A stretch of 64,000 bases of DNA, taken from positions 124,001 to 188,000 of the forward strand of contig UBQX01000005.1 in the NCBI GenBank assembly GCA_900467685.1, in the 5' to 3' direction. This DNA comes from Hyphomicrobiales bacterium. GTDB lineage: Bacteria; Pseudomonadota; Alphaproteobacteria; Rhizobiales; Rhizobiaceae. Below, piece by piece: positions 9,001 through 17,900 of this stretch (position 1 is its first letter; each line of letters starts with the position of its first letter). A program made the position numbers and the translations under genes. The notes beneath the pieces are model-generated. The model was not told the origin of the DNA and did not search any database. It saw nothing but the letters and a program-made list of their open reading frames with translations.

Positions 9001-11259
9001 TCAGGCGAGAAGGTCTTCGATGCGGATCGGGAAATGCCGGATGCGGCGGCCCGTGGCATGCCAGATGGCGTTGCCGATTGCACCCACCGTGCCGGTGACG
9101 CCGATCTCGCCCACACCCTTGATGCCCAGCGGGTTCACGTAAGGATCGTCCTCGTGAACCGTGATCACCTCCAGCCCCTGCACATCGGCATTGACCGGAA
9201 TGTGGTAGCCGGCAAGGTCGGTGTTCATGATGCGGCCGGTGCGCTTGTCGAACCGGGCCTCCTCATGAAGCGCAAACGAAATGCCCCAGATCATCCCGCC
9301 CATCAGCTGGCTTTCCGCAAGCTTCGGGTTGATGATCCGCCCGGCGGCAAAAGCCCCGACGAGACGCGTCACCCGCATCTGGAAGAGCACCGGGTCGATC
9401 TTCACCTCCGCAAACACCGCCCCATGCGAATACATGGCATGACGCGCCGCATCTTCCGGAGGCCGCGCAGCACTCCCCTTGCCTTCGATTTCCTGCCCAC
9501 CCGCGCGCGCAATGATATCGGCATAGGCCTCGCTGCGGCTTTCATCCCGCGCGGCATAGAGCCGGCCATCGCGAGCGACGAACCCCTGATTGCCGGTGCC
9601 GAAGAGCGGTGATTGCGGATCGGCAGCGGCTAGTTCGCCGAGCCTCCGGATCGCATCGGTGCCCGCCGCATGCAGCGCACCGCCGGCGGTCGCCGTGTGT
9701 CCAGAGCCACCCGCGACACCGCCATCCGGAAGATCGGACGAGCCCGAGCGGAACTCCACCTTGTCGAGCGGCAGGCCGAGGCTGTCGGCGGCGATCTGGG
9801 CAAGCGCCGTCCAGGCCCCCTGCCCCATGTCTGCCGCTGCGGTTTCCACCAGACCGGTCCCATCGGGACGCAGCACGGCGCGGGCCTGGGCTGCAAACAT
9901 CGGCGCGCCGAAGAGCGCCGTGCCCATGCCCCAGCCGGTGAGGAAGCCCTTGTCATCCACCATCTGGCGGGGTGCGAGCGGGCGTCCAGCCCAGCCGAAA
10001 CGCTTGGCACCCTCGGCATAGCATTCGCGCAGCGCCTTGGAGGAATAGGGCTTGCCCGTTCCCGGCTCGACATCGGCATAGTTCTTCAGGCGGAATTCCA
10101 GCGGGTCCATCCCCGCCTTCTCCGCCATTTCGTCGATGGCACATTCGAGAGCGGCCGACCCCGAAGCTTCGCCCGGCGCGCGCATCGCGCCCGGAACGCC
10201 GATGTCGTTATGCACGACCATCATCAGCGAATGCAGCGAGGACGCGTTATAGAGACCCTGCGAGGCATTGGCTGCGGGCTCCGGAAAGCTGCTGTCGAAA
10301 CTGTCGACAATCGCCGTCGAGACATGGTCGAGCGCCGTCATCTGCGCCTCGCCGTCGATGCCGATCCGCAAGCGCTGACGCGTCGCGCCGCGATGGCCCA
10401 CAGGCCCGAACATCTGCGCGCGGGTCAGCACCAGCTTGACCGGACGGTCGAGCTTGCGCGCGGCGGCAATCGCCAGAACCAGCGGGCTGTAAGGCACCGC
10501 CTTCGAGCCGAAACCGCCGCCGAGATAGGGACTGCGGATCAGGATATTGTCAGCGGGGATCCCGAAATAAAAGGCATAGAAGCCGCGCGAGAGGACAATC
10601 GCCTGGTTCGGCGTATCGATCTCCAGCTTGTCGCCATCCCACTTCGCCACGATGGCATGCGGCTCCATCGCGTTGTGATATTGCGCCGGGGTGTCATAGG
10701 TCACGTCGAGCGTCTGCTTCGCCTGCGAAAGCCCCGCTTCCGTATCGCCATGCACGACCTCGGCCGGACGGCCGAAGGGGCCGGCCGCGGCGCGCTTGGC
10801 GGGTTCGGCGTCGAAACCGGTGCGGGCCGGCTCGACCTCGTATTGGGGTTTAAGAAGCCGCGCGCCTTCGGTTGCCGCCTCCAGCGTCTCGCCGATGACG
10901 AGCGCAATCGGCTGCATGGCATAGCGCACCGTATCGTCCTGCAGAACCTCGATCGGGATCGCGAACATGAAGGGCTTCTTGTCCGGATCGCCGACGACCG
11001 GCGGCCGGTTCTTCGGCGTGAAGACCTCGACAACGCCCGGATGGGCCTTGGCCGCCGCCGTATCGAGATGCGTGACGCGGCCGCGCGCGATCGTCGCCGG
11101 AACATAGACCGCATAGAGCATGCCGTCCGGATGGTTGTCGGCGGCGTAAGTTGCGCGGCCCGTCACCTTGGCGATCCCGTCGCGGCGGGTGACGGACTGG
11201 CCCGAATTCGAGCCGAAGCGCATGGGCATGGTGACTGTCTCAGACACTCTATCAGACAT
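9001..11259 (-). CDS. paoC: Aldehyde oxidoreductase, molybdenum-binding subunit (PaoC/YagR type)
   Basis: 752 aa, xanthine oxidase family. The catalytic Glu near the C-terminus is in GIKGVGEIGVTGTVGA, and PYLGGGFGSKAVPYSPLVLA and GAMRAPGEASGSAALE are cofactor-binding motifs. It holds the molybdopterin cytosine dinucleotide cofactor and is the catalytic subunit that hydroxylates aldehydes (or N-heterocycles) with water. The ATG at 11259 overlaps the end of the FAD-subunit gene by eight bases and has GAGGAGG upstream; the ATG at 11277 is less likely. The three genes encode the full alpha/beta/gamma enzyme. No PaoD/XdhC chaperone gene is in the window. Confidence 0.9.
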   Translation of the reverse strand: MSDRVSETVTMPMRFGSNSGQSVTRRDGIAKVTGRATYAADNHPDGMLYAVYVPATIARGRVTHLDTAAAKAHPGVVEVFTPKNRPPVVGDPDKKPFMFAIPIEVLQDDTVRYAMQPIALVIGETLEAATEGARLLKPQYEVEPARTGFDAEPAKRAAAGPFGRPAEVVHGDTEAGLSQAKQTLDVTYDTPAQYHNAMEPHAIVAKWDGDKLEIDTPNQAIVLSRGFYAFYFGIPADNILIRSPYLGGGFGSKAVPYSPLVLAIAAARKLDRPVKLVLTRAQMFGPVGHRGATRQRLRIGIDGEAQMTALDHVSTAIVDSFDSSFPEPAANASQGLYNASSLHSLMMVVHNDIGVPGAMRAPGEASGSAALECAIDEMAEKAGMDPLEFRLKNYADVEPGTGKPYSSKALRECYAEGAKRFGWAGRPLAPRQMVDDKGFLTGWGMGTALFGAPMFAAQARAVLRPDGTGLVETAAADMGQGAWTALAQIAADSLGLPLDKVEFRSGSSDLPDGGVAGGSGHTATAGGALHAAGTDAIRRLGELAAADPQSPLFGTGNQGFVARDGRLYAARDESRSEAYADIIARAGGQEIEGKGSAARPPEDAARHAMYSHGAVFAEVKIDPVLFQMRVTRLVGAFAAGRIINPKLAESQLMGGMIWGISFALHEEARFDKRTGRIMNTDLAGYHIPVNADVQGLEVITVHEDDPYVNPLGIKGVGEIGVTGTVGAIGNAIWHATGRRIRHFPIRIEDLLA

Positions 11260-12298
11260 GGGAGGCCTCCTCGGCAAAGGACGATGCGGGGAGCGCGGGC
11301 ATGCGTTTCGGCGTGCCGGCGGCGCTCATCTGGAGGGCGCGCACGACAGCGCGGCGCGCAAGCTCGATCTTGTAGCCATTTTCGCCGGAGGGTTTGGCCC
11401 CTTCGAGAAGCGCATCGGCCGCACGAGCGAAGACTTCCTGCGTCGGAGACTGGCCGGCCAGCAGCTCTTCCGCCGCCGTCACCCGCCAGGGCTTGGCCGC
11501 AACCGCACCCAGCGCCAGCCGTGCCGCCGTGATCCTGCCGCCCTCGATCTGCAAGGCTGCGGCCACTGAGACGAGCGCAAAGGCAAAGGACGTGCGTTCA
11601 CGCACCTTCAGGTAACGCGCATTCTTTGCAAACGCGGCAGCCTCCGCCGGCAGGCGGATGGCGATGACGAGTTCGCCTGGTTGCAGCGCCGTCTCATTTT
11701 CCGGCTGGTCTCCCGGCAGGAAATGGAAGCTGGCAATCTGGATATCGCGCCTGCCGCCCGGTCCCTGAACCTCGACGATCGCGCCGAGTGCTGCCAGCGG
11801 CACGCACATGTCGGAGGGGTTGGTGGCGATGCAGGCATCGCTCCAGCCGAGCACGGCGAGATTGGCATTATCCCCTTCGCGCGCCGCACAACCCGATCCG
11901 GGCTCGCGACGATTGCAGGGCGAATGCGGGTCCTGAAAATAGGTGCAGCGCGTCTTCTGCATCAGATTGCCGCCGATGGTCGCGGCATTGCGCAGCTGGC
12001 CGGAGGCACCGGCAAGGATCGCTTCCGCCACCATCGGAAAGGCGGCCGCAAAGGCGCGGTCATGGGCGAGATCGCTGTTCTTCACCAGCGCGCCGATCCG
12101 CGCACCGCCACCGGGAAGCATCTCGATGGCATCGAGTTCGGCGATCCGGCCGAGGTCGATCAGCGTGTCGGGCTGCATGACGCCGATCTTCATCAGATCG
12201 AGCAGGTTGGTTCCGCCGCCGAGATAGGCAGCGCCCGGCGTGTAGGCAGCAAGGGCATCGGCCACCGAAAGGGGCCGCACATAGTCGAAGCGCTTCAT
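11252..12298 (-). CDS. paoB: Aldehyde oxidoreductase FAD subunit with extra Fe-S Cys segment (PaoB/YagS type)
   Basis: 348 aa. FAD-binding motifs are AYLGGGTNLLDLMK near residue 30 and RNAATIGGNLMQKTRC near residue 110. Directly after lies a Cys cluster (RCTYFQDPHSPCNRREPGSG, then Cys-Ala), the insert that in E. coli PaoB/YagS binds an extra [4Fe-4S] cluster absent from xanthine dehydrogenases. This supports a PaoABC-type enzyme. It carries electrons from the Fe-S subunit to an acceptor. Its ATG overlaps the stop of the Fe-S gene (ATGA), giving translational coupling. Confidence 0.88.
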   Translation of the reverse strand: MKRFDYVRPLSVADALAAYTPGAAYLGGGTNLLDLMKIGVMQPDTLIDLGRIAELDAIEMLPGGGARIGALVKNSDLAHDRAFAAAFPMVAEAILAGASGQLRNAATIGGNLMQKTRCTYFQDPHSPCNRREPGSGCAAREGDNANLAVLGWSDACIATNPSDMCVPLAALGAIVEVQGPGGRRDIQIASFHFLPGDQPENETALQPGELVIAIRLPAEAAAFAKNARYLKVRERTSFAFALVSVAAALQIEGGRITAARLALGAVAAKPWRVTAAEELLAGQSPTQEVFARAADALLEGAKPSGENGYKIELARRAVVRALQMSAAGTPKRMPALPASSFAEEASHV

Positions 12299-12792
12299 GC
12301 CGATTTCCTTTCCGAGGTTTCGGCCATGCGGCGCGTTGCGTCGATCACCGCTTCGGTGATGCCGTGATAGGCGGCGCAGCGACAGAGATTGCCGCTCATG
12401 CCTTCGCGCACGCGCTCCGGATCCTCCCCGGCATGGCCTTCCGAAATCAGGCCCACGGCGCTCATGATCTGGCCGGGCGTGCAATAGCCGCACTGGAAGC
12501 CGTCATGTTCGATGAACGCGGCCTGCACCGGGTGCAGCGTGTCGCCATCGGCGAGGCCTTCGATCGTGGTGATGTCGGCGCCGTCGAGCGTGACGGCAAG
12601 CGACAGACAGGAATTGACGCGCCGCCCGTCGACCAGAACGGTGCAGGCGCCACACTGGCCGCGATCGCAGCCCTTCTTGGTGCCGGTGAGGTCGAGACGC
12701 TCGCGCAAAAGGTCGAGCAGCGTCACGCGCGGATCGTCAAGTTCGACCCGGCGCTGATCGCCGTTGACGGTCAGGCTGATGGAGTAGGACAT
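12295..12792 (-). CDS. paoA: Aldehyde oxidoreductase [2Fe-2S] subunit (PaoA/YagT type), no Tat signal
   Basis: 165 aa with the two expected clusters: the plant ferredoxin-like one ([20 protein letters not shown], with a fourth Cys in NSCLSLA) and the helical one ([15 protein letters not shown] and [11 protein letters not shown]). E. coli PaoA has a long N-terminus with a twin-arginine signal; this protein begins directly with the ferredoxin fold ([18 protein letters not shown]), so this enzyme is predicted to be cytoplasmic. First gene of the operon, divergent from a TetR gene with a perfect operator between them. Confidence 0.9.
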   Translation of the reverse strand: MSYSISLTVNGDQRRVELDDPRVTLLDLLRERLDLTGTKKGCDRGQCGACTVLVDGRRVNSCLSLAVTLDGADITTIEGLADGDTLHPVQAAFIEHDGFQCGYCTPGQIMSAVGLISEGHAGEDPERVREGMSGNLCRCAAYHGITEAVIDATRRMAETSERKSA

Positions 12793-12904
12793 GCAATCTC
12801 CATTGTTTCGGTATTATTGAAAGGGCAATGCAGGGATGAACGGGAGAGGCCCTTGGCACGGGGCAGGTGACGGTTCATACTTCTCCCACCGCACGTGACA
12901 ATAT

Positions 12905-12921
12905 ACGGAGGCACCCTCCGT
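12905..12921. promoter_or_regulatory. Perfect 17-bp TetR operator
   Basis: ACGGAGG-cac-CCTCCGT is a perfect 7+7 inverted repeat between the divergent paoABC operon and a TetR gene, 26 bp before the TetR start and 113 bp before paoA. The position suits repression of both promoters by the adjacent regulator. Confidence 0.75.
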
Positions 12922-12946
12922 TTATCAAGAGAGACACGCAATTATT

Positions 12947-13519
12947 ATGGAATCCGCCGGGCGCAAACCGAGATCCGACGCGACGCGCAACCGCGAACGC
13001 CTGATCGAAGCCGCCAAGACCGTGCTCGCGGGCGGCGGTCCCAACGCCAGCCTGGAGGCCGTTGCCCGCGAGGCAGAGGTGGGCGTCGGCACGCTTTACC
13101 GCCACTTCCCGACGCGCGAGGCGCTGTTTCAGGCGGTGTACCGGCGCGAGGTCGAACAGCTCATAGAACTCGCGAACGCGCTGGAAGTTCAATCGGGCGC
13201 GCTCGAAGCACTGAGAAACTGGGTTCACGCGCTGGTGGATCTCGTGGAAACCAAGCGCGGGCTTCTCGGCACGCTATCGCTGGTGCCGACGGAAGGCTCC
13301 AAGGCCATGTATGCGGAACTCTCGGGCCGGATGCAGGAGGCCGTGGGCCGGCTGGTCGCGCATGCGGTCAATACGGGTGAGATCCGGGCCGGCATCACGG
13401 CCGAAGATCTGCTCTCCACCACCTACGCCGTGGGCTATGCCCGCCCGGCGGGGCCTGACTGGAAAGCGCAGGTGCTGCACGTCATCGACATCTTCCTCGA
13501 AGGGATGCGGGCGCGATGA
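12947..13519 (+). CDS. TetR family regulator of the aldehyde oxidoreductase operon
   Basis: 190 aa. The helix-turn-helix is at about residues 12-60 (RNRERLIEAAKTVLAGGGPN, then VAREAEVGVGTLYRHFPTRE). The rest is an all-helical ligand domain of the type common in regulators next to oxidoreductase genes. The start ATG follows a short A/T stretch after the operator. Divergent position and the 17-bp palindrome suggest it represses paoABC and itself until an aldehyde or aromatic inducer appears; this is an inference from layout. Confidence 0.88.
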   Translation: MESAGRKPRSDATRNRERLIEAAKTVLAGGGPNASLEAVAREAEVGVGTLYRHFPTREALFQAVYRREVEQLIELANALEVQSGALEALRNWVHALVDLVETKRGLLGTLSLVPTEGSKAMYAELSGRMQEAVGRLVAHAVNTGEIRAGITAEDLLSTTYAVGYARPAGPDWKAQVLHVIDIFLEGMRAR

Positions 13520-13586
13520 GCGCCCCCGGTTCGCGGGCCGGAGAAAGAAAATCCGGCCAAGGCGCGGCCGGACCAACAAGCGAGAA

Positions 13587-13619
13587 AAGGGCAGAAGGCT
13601 CCACAAAGCCCCTGCCCTT
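13587..13619 (-). terminator. Intrinsic terminator of psiF
   Basis: An 8-bp perfect stem (AAGGGCAG 13587-13594, CTGCCCTT 13612-13619) encloses a smaller AGCC/GGCT pairing. Read on the minus strand it is followed by TTTTCTC just past the psiF stop codon. Confidence 0.7.
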
Positions 13620-13627
13620 CAGAGAAC

Positions 13628-13888
13628 TCAGCCGCCGACGGCGTCGTTGACGCATTTTTTCGTGTAGGCGGTCTTGGCAGCTCCGGCGAGCGCCTTGCCG
13701 TTCTTGTCCTTGGCGGACATCTCGCAGGAAGCGGTCGCGTCCTTCGTGCACTTGTTCATGAACGAGGTCAGCGCGGCACCTGCCAGGGGCTTGCCGTTCT
13801 TGTCGATGGCCTTGGACTTGCAGGTGTCGGCGGCATGCGCAGACGCTGCAGCCAGGATCAATACGGTCGTGATCAGGATTTTCTTCAT
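13628..13888 (-). CDS. psiF: PsiF repeat protein, secreted
   Basis: 86 aa with a clear signal peptide (MKKILITTVLILAAASAHA, cleavage before Asp) and two tandem copies of about 29 residues, each with Cys at both ends and the core DKNGKxLAGAAxTxxxxKC. This is the PsiF repeat of periplasmic proteins first described as phosphate-starvation inducible in E. coli; the function is not known. The four or more Cys suggest disulphide bonds in the periplasm. ATG 13888 has AAGGA upstream; codons further upstream lack a signal peptide and are rejected. Confidence 0.88.
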   Translation of the reverse strand: MKKILITTVLILAAASAHAADTCKSKAIDKNGKPLAGAALTSFMNKCTKDATASCEMSAKDKNGKALAGAAKTAYTKKCVNDAVGG

Positions 13889-14110
13889 GAGGTGTTCCTT
13901 CGCTTCATCGACAGACGCCCGCAGAACAGCCGCGTCCTCCAGGTCGACAGCCCGCACGACTCAGGTTCGCGGACTGCGTTTGCGACAGTAGTGGCTGACG
14001 GTCCCTTCCAAAAGGGGGATCGCCACCCATCAGAGGCATGAATCCGAGGCGGCGAACCGATTCAGAACTCTCATTGGACGCTTGGCAAGCGGTGAGGAAG
14101 AATCGGCCTC

Positions 14111-14350
14111 ATGACCGCTGCGCCCCACTTCTACGCCGAACGCCTCGACCCCGCCCGCAACATGGCACGCTTCTACGCGCTCGATGTGACGGAAGACCTG
14201 TTCGGCCAGGTCTGGCTGGAGCGCCGCTGGGGCCGCATCGGTACGCGCGGACAGTCGAAGTCCGAACCGCTGGCCGCCCTATCCGATGCTGCTCCCCGCA
14301 TCGCCGCGCTTTCCGACGCCAAGGCCAGACGCGGCTATCTCGCCAGATGA
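14111..14350 (+). CDS. Small WGR-domain protein
   Basis: 79 aa consisting of one WGR domain (ARFYALDVTEDLFGQVWLER then RWGRIGTRGQSK). The WGR motif is present as RWGRIG. In bacteria such stand-alone domains are frequent in Rhizobiales; in PARPs and MolR-type regulators the domain binds nucleic acid. The role here is not known. It is monocistronic. Confidence 0.82.
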   Translation: MTAAPHFYAERLDPARNMARFYALDVTEDLFGQVWLERRWGRIGTRGQSKSEPLAALSDAAPRIAALSDAKARRGYLAR

Positions 14351-14804
14351 CGGCGCACACCCCGACATTAACCGTCTGAATTCATGGTAAATATTGTGTT
14401 AACGAAACAGAAGGCGGCAAACCGATTCACAAGGGATACGCCAAGCCCGCATCCAGTTCACTACCGATAACCCTTTGGTATCATTCGCAAGTCGCACTTC
14501 ATCCTTGAACCCACCCACCGCACAATTCAAGTTAGATAATCATAATTATGGAACTCTTAACGCGGGTTGAGGAGAATCCCTTGCCGAGAAATCGCGTGCG
14601 ATAAATTGGGAAAGGACGGCTTCGCTTTGCATTTACCAACCTAAGACCGAGTTCATCAGGTCGTTAGTCTCTTCGGACGATGCTGCCCGACCGGCCGGCA
14701 CCGAAGATCGGATCGTCAAGGTTCCGCAAATGACGGGGAGTCATCGGTCGCAAGGATCGAACGGCATGCGTGGGAGCGCATCCGGAGCGGAGTGGGAGGA
14801 AAAC
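14351..14804. other. 454-bp intergenic region before the transporter operon
   Basis: No credible ORF or RNA gene was seen. The sequence is AT-rich compared with its surroundings, marks the border between the general genes on the left and the catabolic cluster on the right, and contains regulon site A (14664-14683). It should also hold the promoter of the binding-protein operon. Confidence 0.6.
14664..14683 (+). promoter_or_regulatory. Regulon dyad, site A
   Basis: TTAGTCTCTTCGGACGATGC, the closest match to the consensus TTAGTCnnTTCRGACGATGC together with site H. It ends 121 bp before the start of the ABC binding-protein gene. Confidence 0.75.
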
Positions 14805-15995
14805 ATGAAGACGAAAATGACGATAGCGTTCGCGCTATTGCTGACGGCAACCTGCGCCTATGCGCAGGACGGCGTCGTCAAAATTGGTGTCCTGAATGAC
14901 CAGAGCTCGTCTTTCTCTGCCCTGGGCGGCACGGAAGTCGTGCGCGCGGTTGAGCTTGCCATCAAGGACCATGGCGGCAAGGCGCTGGGGAAGCCGATCG
15001 AACTGGTTTCCGCCGACCATCAGAACAAGCCGGAGGTCGGCCTCGCGATTGCACGCGAGTGGCTTCAGAAAAACAATGTCGACGTGATCGCCGACATGGC
15101 GAATTCGGCCATTTCTCTTGGCGTCAATTCGTTGATCGGGGAAACTGGAAAGATCGGCCTTTTCGTCTCGCCGCTCACCGACAAGCCTGTGGAGGCTGAT
15201 TGCAATGGCCATGTCATGGCCTGGGCCTATAGCCCCTATTCCTACCTGACCAGCCCGGTCAACGGCATGCTGGCGGAGGGTGTGAAAACCTTCTTCATCC
15301 TGTCGCCCGATTATGAAGCCGGCAAGGTTCAGGAAGCGACCGAAATCAAGGCCATCGAGGCCGGGGGCGCCAAGGTGGCCGGCACCGTGCGTGCGCCGCT
15401 CGGAACAACGGATTTCTCGTCGTTCCTGCTGCAGGCCCAGGCATCGGGCGCACAGGCCCTCATTCTCAATATCAGCGGTCCGGACCTCGTCAATGCCGTC
15501 AAGCAGGTGCGCGAATTCGGGATCATGGCGCAAGGCATGAAGGTCTCGACGCCTGCCCTGCATCAATCCGACGCCCGGGCGATCGGCGTGGAGGCACTGC
15601 AGGGCGTGCGCTTCTCTGCCCCCTGGGCCTGGAACGAGGACGAGGCATCACAGGCGTTCGGCGAACGGATGCGGGCCATTACCGGCCACGCGCCGGGCTG
15701 GGTGGCAGCCGGGACCTATTCCGCCGTGTCGAACTACCTGAACGCGGTGGACAAGGCGGGCACCGATGACGCAGCCGCCGTGCTCAAGGTCATGCACGAA
15801 ATGAAGATCGAAGACTTCTTCATTCACAATTCGAAAATGTTCCCGAATGGCCGGCTCATCCACGACTTCTATCTCTTCGAGGTCAAGAAGCCGTCGGAGG
15901 TGACGAAGGAAGACTATTTCAAGAAGATCGGCACCGTCCCAGCCGAAAAGGCCTTCCTGCCCTATTCCGAGTCTGCGTGCAAAATCGGCAAGTGA
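14805..15995 (+). CDS. ABC transporter substrate-binding protein, branched-chain amino acid/aromatic acid type
   Basis: 396 aa, Peripla_BP_6 (LivJ-like) fold. The signal peptide is MKTKMTIAFALLLTATCAYA, followed by DGVVKIGVLNDQSSSFSALG, the usual first strand and ligand loop of this family. ATG 14805 has GGGAGGA upstream; in-frame codons from 14730 precede the signal peptide and are discarded. It delivers a ligand to the LivGFHM-like transporter encoded downstream. Family members bind amino acids but also aromatic and alicyclic carboxylates; the location and regulon site A suggest a steroid-derived or bile-type acid, as inference. A stable hairpin follows the stop codon. Confidence 0.9.
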   Translation: MKTKMTIAFALLLTATCAYAQDGVVKIGVLNDQSSSFSALGGTEVVRAVELAIKDHGGKALGKPIELVSADHQNKPEVGLAIAREWLQKNNVDVIADMANSAISLGVNSLIGETGKIGLFVSPLTDKPVEADCNGHVMAWAYSPYSYLTSPVNGMLAEGVKTFFILSPDYEAGKVQEATEIKAIEAGGAKVAGTVRAPLGTTDFSSFLLQAQASGAQALILNISGPDLVNAVKQVREFGIMAQGMKVSTPALHQSDARAIGVEALQGVRFSAPWAWNEDEASQAFGERMRAITGHAPGWVAAGTYSAVSNYLNAVDKAGTDDAAAVLKVMHEMKIEDFFIHNSKMFPNGRLIHDFYLFEVKKPSEVTKEDYFKKIGTVPAEKAFLPYSESACKIGK

Positions 15996-16030
15996 TCGAA
16001 CCTGCGTTCGTCTCACCGAGAACTGGAGCG

Positions 16031-16053
16031 CTGGCGGGCTGACGGTCCGCCAG
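16031..16053 (+). promoter_or_regulatory. mRNA hairpin between binding-protein gene and the rest of the operon
   Basis: CTGGCGG (16031-16037) pairs perfectly with CCGCCAG (16047-16053), with no T-run after it. Hairpins at this place often protect the upstream message and so raise the binding protein relative to the membrane parts. Confidence 0.5.
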
Positions 16054-16115
16054 TGTTTCGCCAAACCATCCGGCAACGCCCCTGCTGCCGGATCAGGATG
16101 CAGTGGAGGCCACGC

Positions 16116-16424
16116 GTGCCGGGCTACATGATCTTCGAGATCGAAATAACGGATTCGGCCGCCTGGGAGGAATACCGGCGGATTGCGGGTCCCATCATGG
16201 CGAAATCCGGCGGGAAGTTTCTGGCCAACAGCGCCCATGCGATCCCGCTCGAAGGCGCCTGGGCGCCGCAGATGATTTCGATCGTGGAGTTCCCATCCCG
16301 GCAGGCCGCGAGCAGCTTCTACAACTCCGAGGCCTACCAGCAAACGATCGCTCTGCGCCAGCGCGCCTCAAGGGGACGGGGCATCCTGGTGGACGGACTG
16401 CTGCCGGAAGGAACGACTACATGA
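16116..16424 (+). CDS. DUF1330-like dimeric alpha-beta barrel protein
   Basis: 102 aa. MPGYMIFEIEITDSAAWEEY and a mid-protein SIVEFPSRQAASSFYNSEAY are typical of the DUF1330 family of small ferredoxin-like barrels; no reaction is established for it. A GTG at 16116 is chosen because GGAGG lies seven bases upstream, while the ATG at 16128 is too far from it. Its stop codon overlaps the ATG of the ATPase gene (ATGA), so it is translated as part of the transporter operon, an unusual place for this family. Confidence 0.78.
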   Translation: MPGYMIFEIEITDSAAWEEYRRIAGPIMAKSGGKFLANSAHAIPLEGAWAPQMISIVEFPSRQAASSFYNSEAYQQTIALRQRASRGRGILVDGLLPEGTTT

Positions 16425-17188
16425 ATGCCCTGCCCCAAAGCGACTACATCATCGAGGCAAGCGGTCTGAACAAGAGCTTTTTCGGATTTTCCGCGGTCAG
16501 CGACGTCAATTTGAAGATCAGACGCCACTCGATTCATGCGCTCATCGGCCCGAACGGGGCCGGCAAGACGACGACCTTCAATCTCATCACCAAGTTTCTG
16601 GCACCTTCGTCGGGGACGATCCTGTTCAATGGCGAAGATATTACCCGGCTCAAACCGGAACAGGTCGCGCGGCGAGGCGTCGTTCGCTCGTTCCAGATCT
16701 CCGCGGTCTATCCGCGAATGACCGTGCGGGAAAACATCCGCATCGCGCTTCAGCGGCCGCTGGGGGTCGCCTACCGGTTCTGGCGCAGTGACAAGACTTT
16801 GCGCGTTCTGGACAACCGGGTCGATGAATTGCTGGATGAAGTGGGCCTGCTTTCCTATTCGGAAGAGCCCGCCACAGTTCTGTCCTATGGCCGCAAGCGG
16901 TCGCTGGAGATCGCAACGACGCTCGCCCTCGATCCGGAAATGCTGCTCCTCGACGAGCCGACCTCGGGGCTCGGCCAGGAAGATGTGGAGCGCGTGGCGG
17001 GACTCATCCGCAAGGTCTCCGCAAATCGCACGATCCTGATGGTGGAGCACAATCTCTCCGTGGTCGCCTCGCTCTCTGACACGATCACCGTGCTGGCCGC
17101 CGGGCGGGTTCTGGCAGAAGGAAATTACGAGACCGTGTCGACCGATCAACGGGTCATCGACGCTTATATCGGAGGGACCGATGACTGA
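16421..17188 (+). CDS. livG: ABC transporter ATPase, LivG type
   Basis: 255 aa. Walker A is GPNGAGKTT at residues 43-51, Walker B LLLDEPTSGLG near 180, and the switch His is in LMVEHNLSVV. The signature region reads LSYGRKRSLEIATTLALD in place of the usual LSxGxQ, a common variant in LivG-like proteins. It energises import with the LivF-like partner. It overlaps DUF1330 by four bases and the next ATPase by eight. Confidence 0.9.
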   Translation: MNALPQSDYIIEASGLNKSFFGFSAVSDVNLKIRRHSIHALIGPNGAGKTTTFNLITKFLAPSSGTILFNGEDITRLKPEQVARRGVVRSFQISAVYPRMTVRENIRIALQRPLGVAYRFWRSDKTLRVLDNRVDELLDEVGLLSYSEEPATVLSYGRKRSLEIATTLALDPEMLLLDEPTSGLGQEDVERVAGLIRKVSANRTILMVEHNLSVVASLSDTITVLAAGRVLAEGNYETVSTDQRVIDAYIGGTDD

Positions 17189-17897
17189 GACCGCGACAAC
17201 GCCCCTGCTCAAAATTCGGGATCTGGAAGGATGGTACGGGGAAAGCAAGGCACTGCACGGCGTCAGCCTCACGCTCCGGAAGGGCGAGCTGCTGACACTG
17301 ATCGGGCGCAATGGCGCGGGCAAGACCTCGACGCTGCGTGCCGTCATGGGCCTCATGCGCAAGCGGCGCGGGGGCATCTATTATGCTGGCCGCGATCTGT
17401 CGCAGACACCTCCTGAAATCGCCGCGCGTTCGGGGCTGGCCTATTGCCCGGAAGAGCGCGGCATTTTCGGCAGCCTGACCGTGGCCGAAAACCTCGTATT
17501 GCCACCGATCATCGCCGCGGGCGGAATGACGGACGCAGAATTGTTCGAGCTCTTCCCCAATCTGAAAGCCCGGCTGAGCAGCCCCGGAACAAAGCTGTCC
17601 GGCGGCGAACAGCAGATGCTCGCCATCGCCCGGATCTTGAGGACCGGGGCGACCACGCTGCTTCTTGATGAACCGACGGAGGGCCTGGCGCCTGTCATCG
17701 TCAAGCAGATCGGCGCCGTCATCGCCGCCCTCAAGACACGCGGCTACACGATCCTGCTGGTTGAGCAGAATTTCCGCTTTGCAGCAAAGATCGCCGACCG
17801 CTTCTGCGTCGTCGAACACGGCCGCGTCGTCGAGAGCATCGACCGTGGCGACATTGCCGCCAACGAGCGGAAAATTCAGTCTTATCTTGGAGTCTAG
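17181..17897 (+). CDS. livF: ABC transporter ATPase, LivF type
   Basis: 238 aa. Walker A is GRNGAGKTS at residues 42-50, the signature LSGGEQQMLAIARIL, Walker B LLLDEPTEGLAP, and switch His equivalent in ILLVEQNF (Gln, as usual for LivF). YCPEERGIFGSLTVAENL is typical of this subfamily. Partner of the LivG-like subunit. The start overlaps the previous gene by eight bases and the fused permease begins three bases after its stop codon. Confidence 0.92.
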   Translation: MTETATTPLLKIRDLEGWYGESKALHGVSLTLRKGELLTLIGRNGAGKTSTLRAVMGLMRKRRGGIYYAGRDLSQTPPEIAARSGLAYCPEERGIFGSLTVAENLVLPPIIAAGGMTDAELFELFPNLKARLSSPGTKLSGGEQQMLAIARILRTGATTLLLDEPTEGLAPVIVKQIGAVIAALKTRGYTILLVEQNFRFAAKIADRFCVVEHGRVVESIDRGDIAANERKIQSYLGV

Positions 17898-17900
17898 ACG

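Noticed and set aside
9670-11532. A 620-codon open frame on the plus strand opposite paoC
   Set aside because: Arg/His-rich shadow of a clear molybdenum-enzyme gene, with no ribosome site and no domain.
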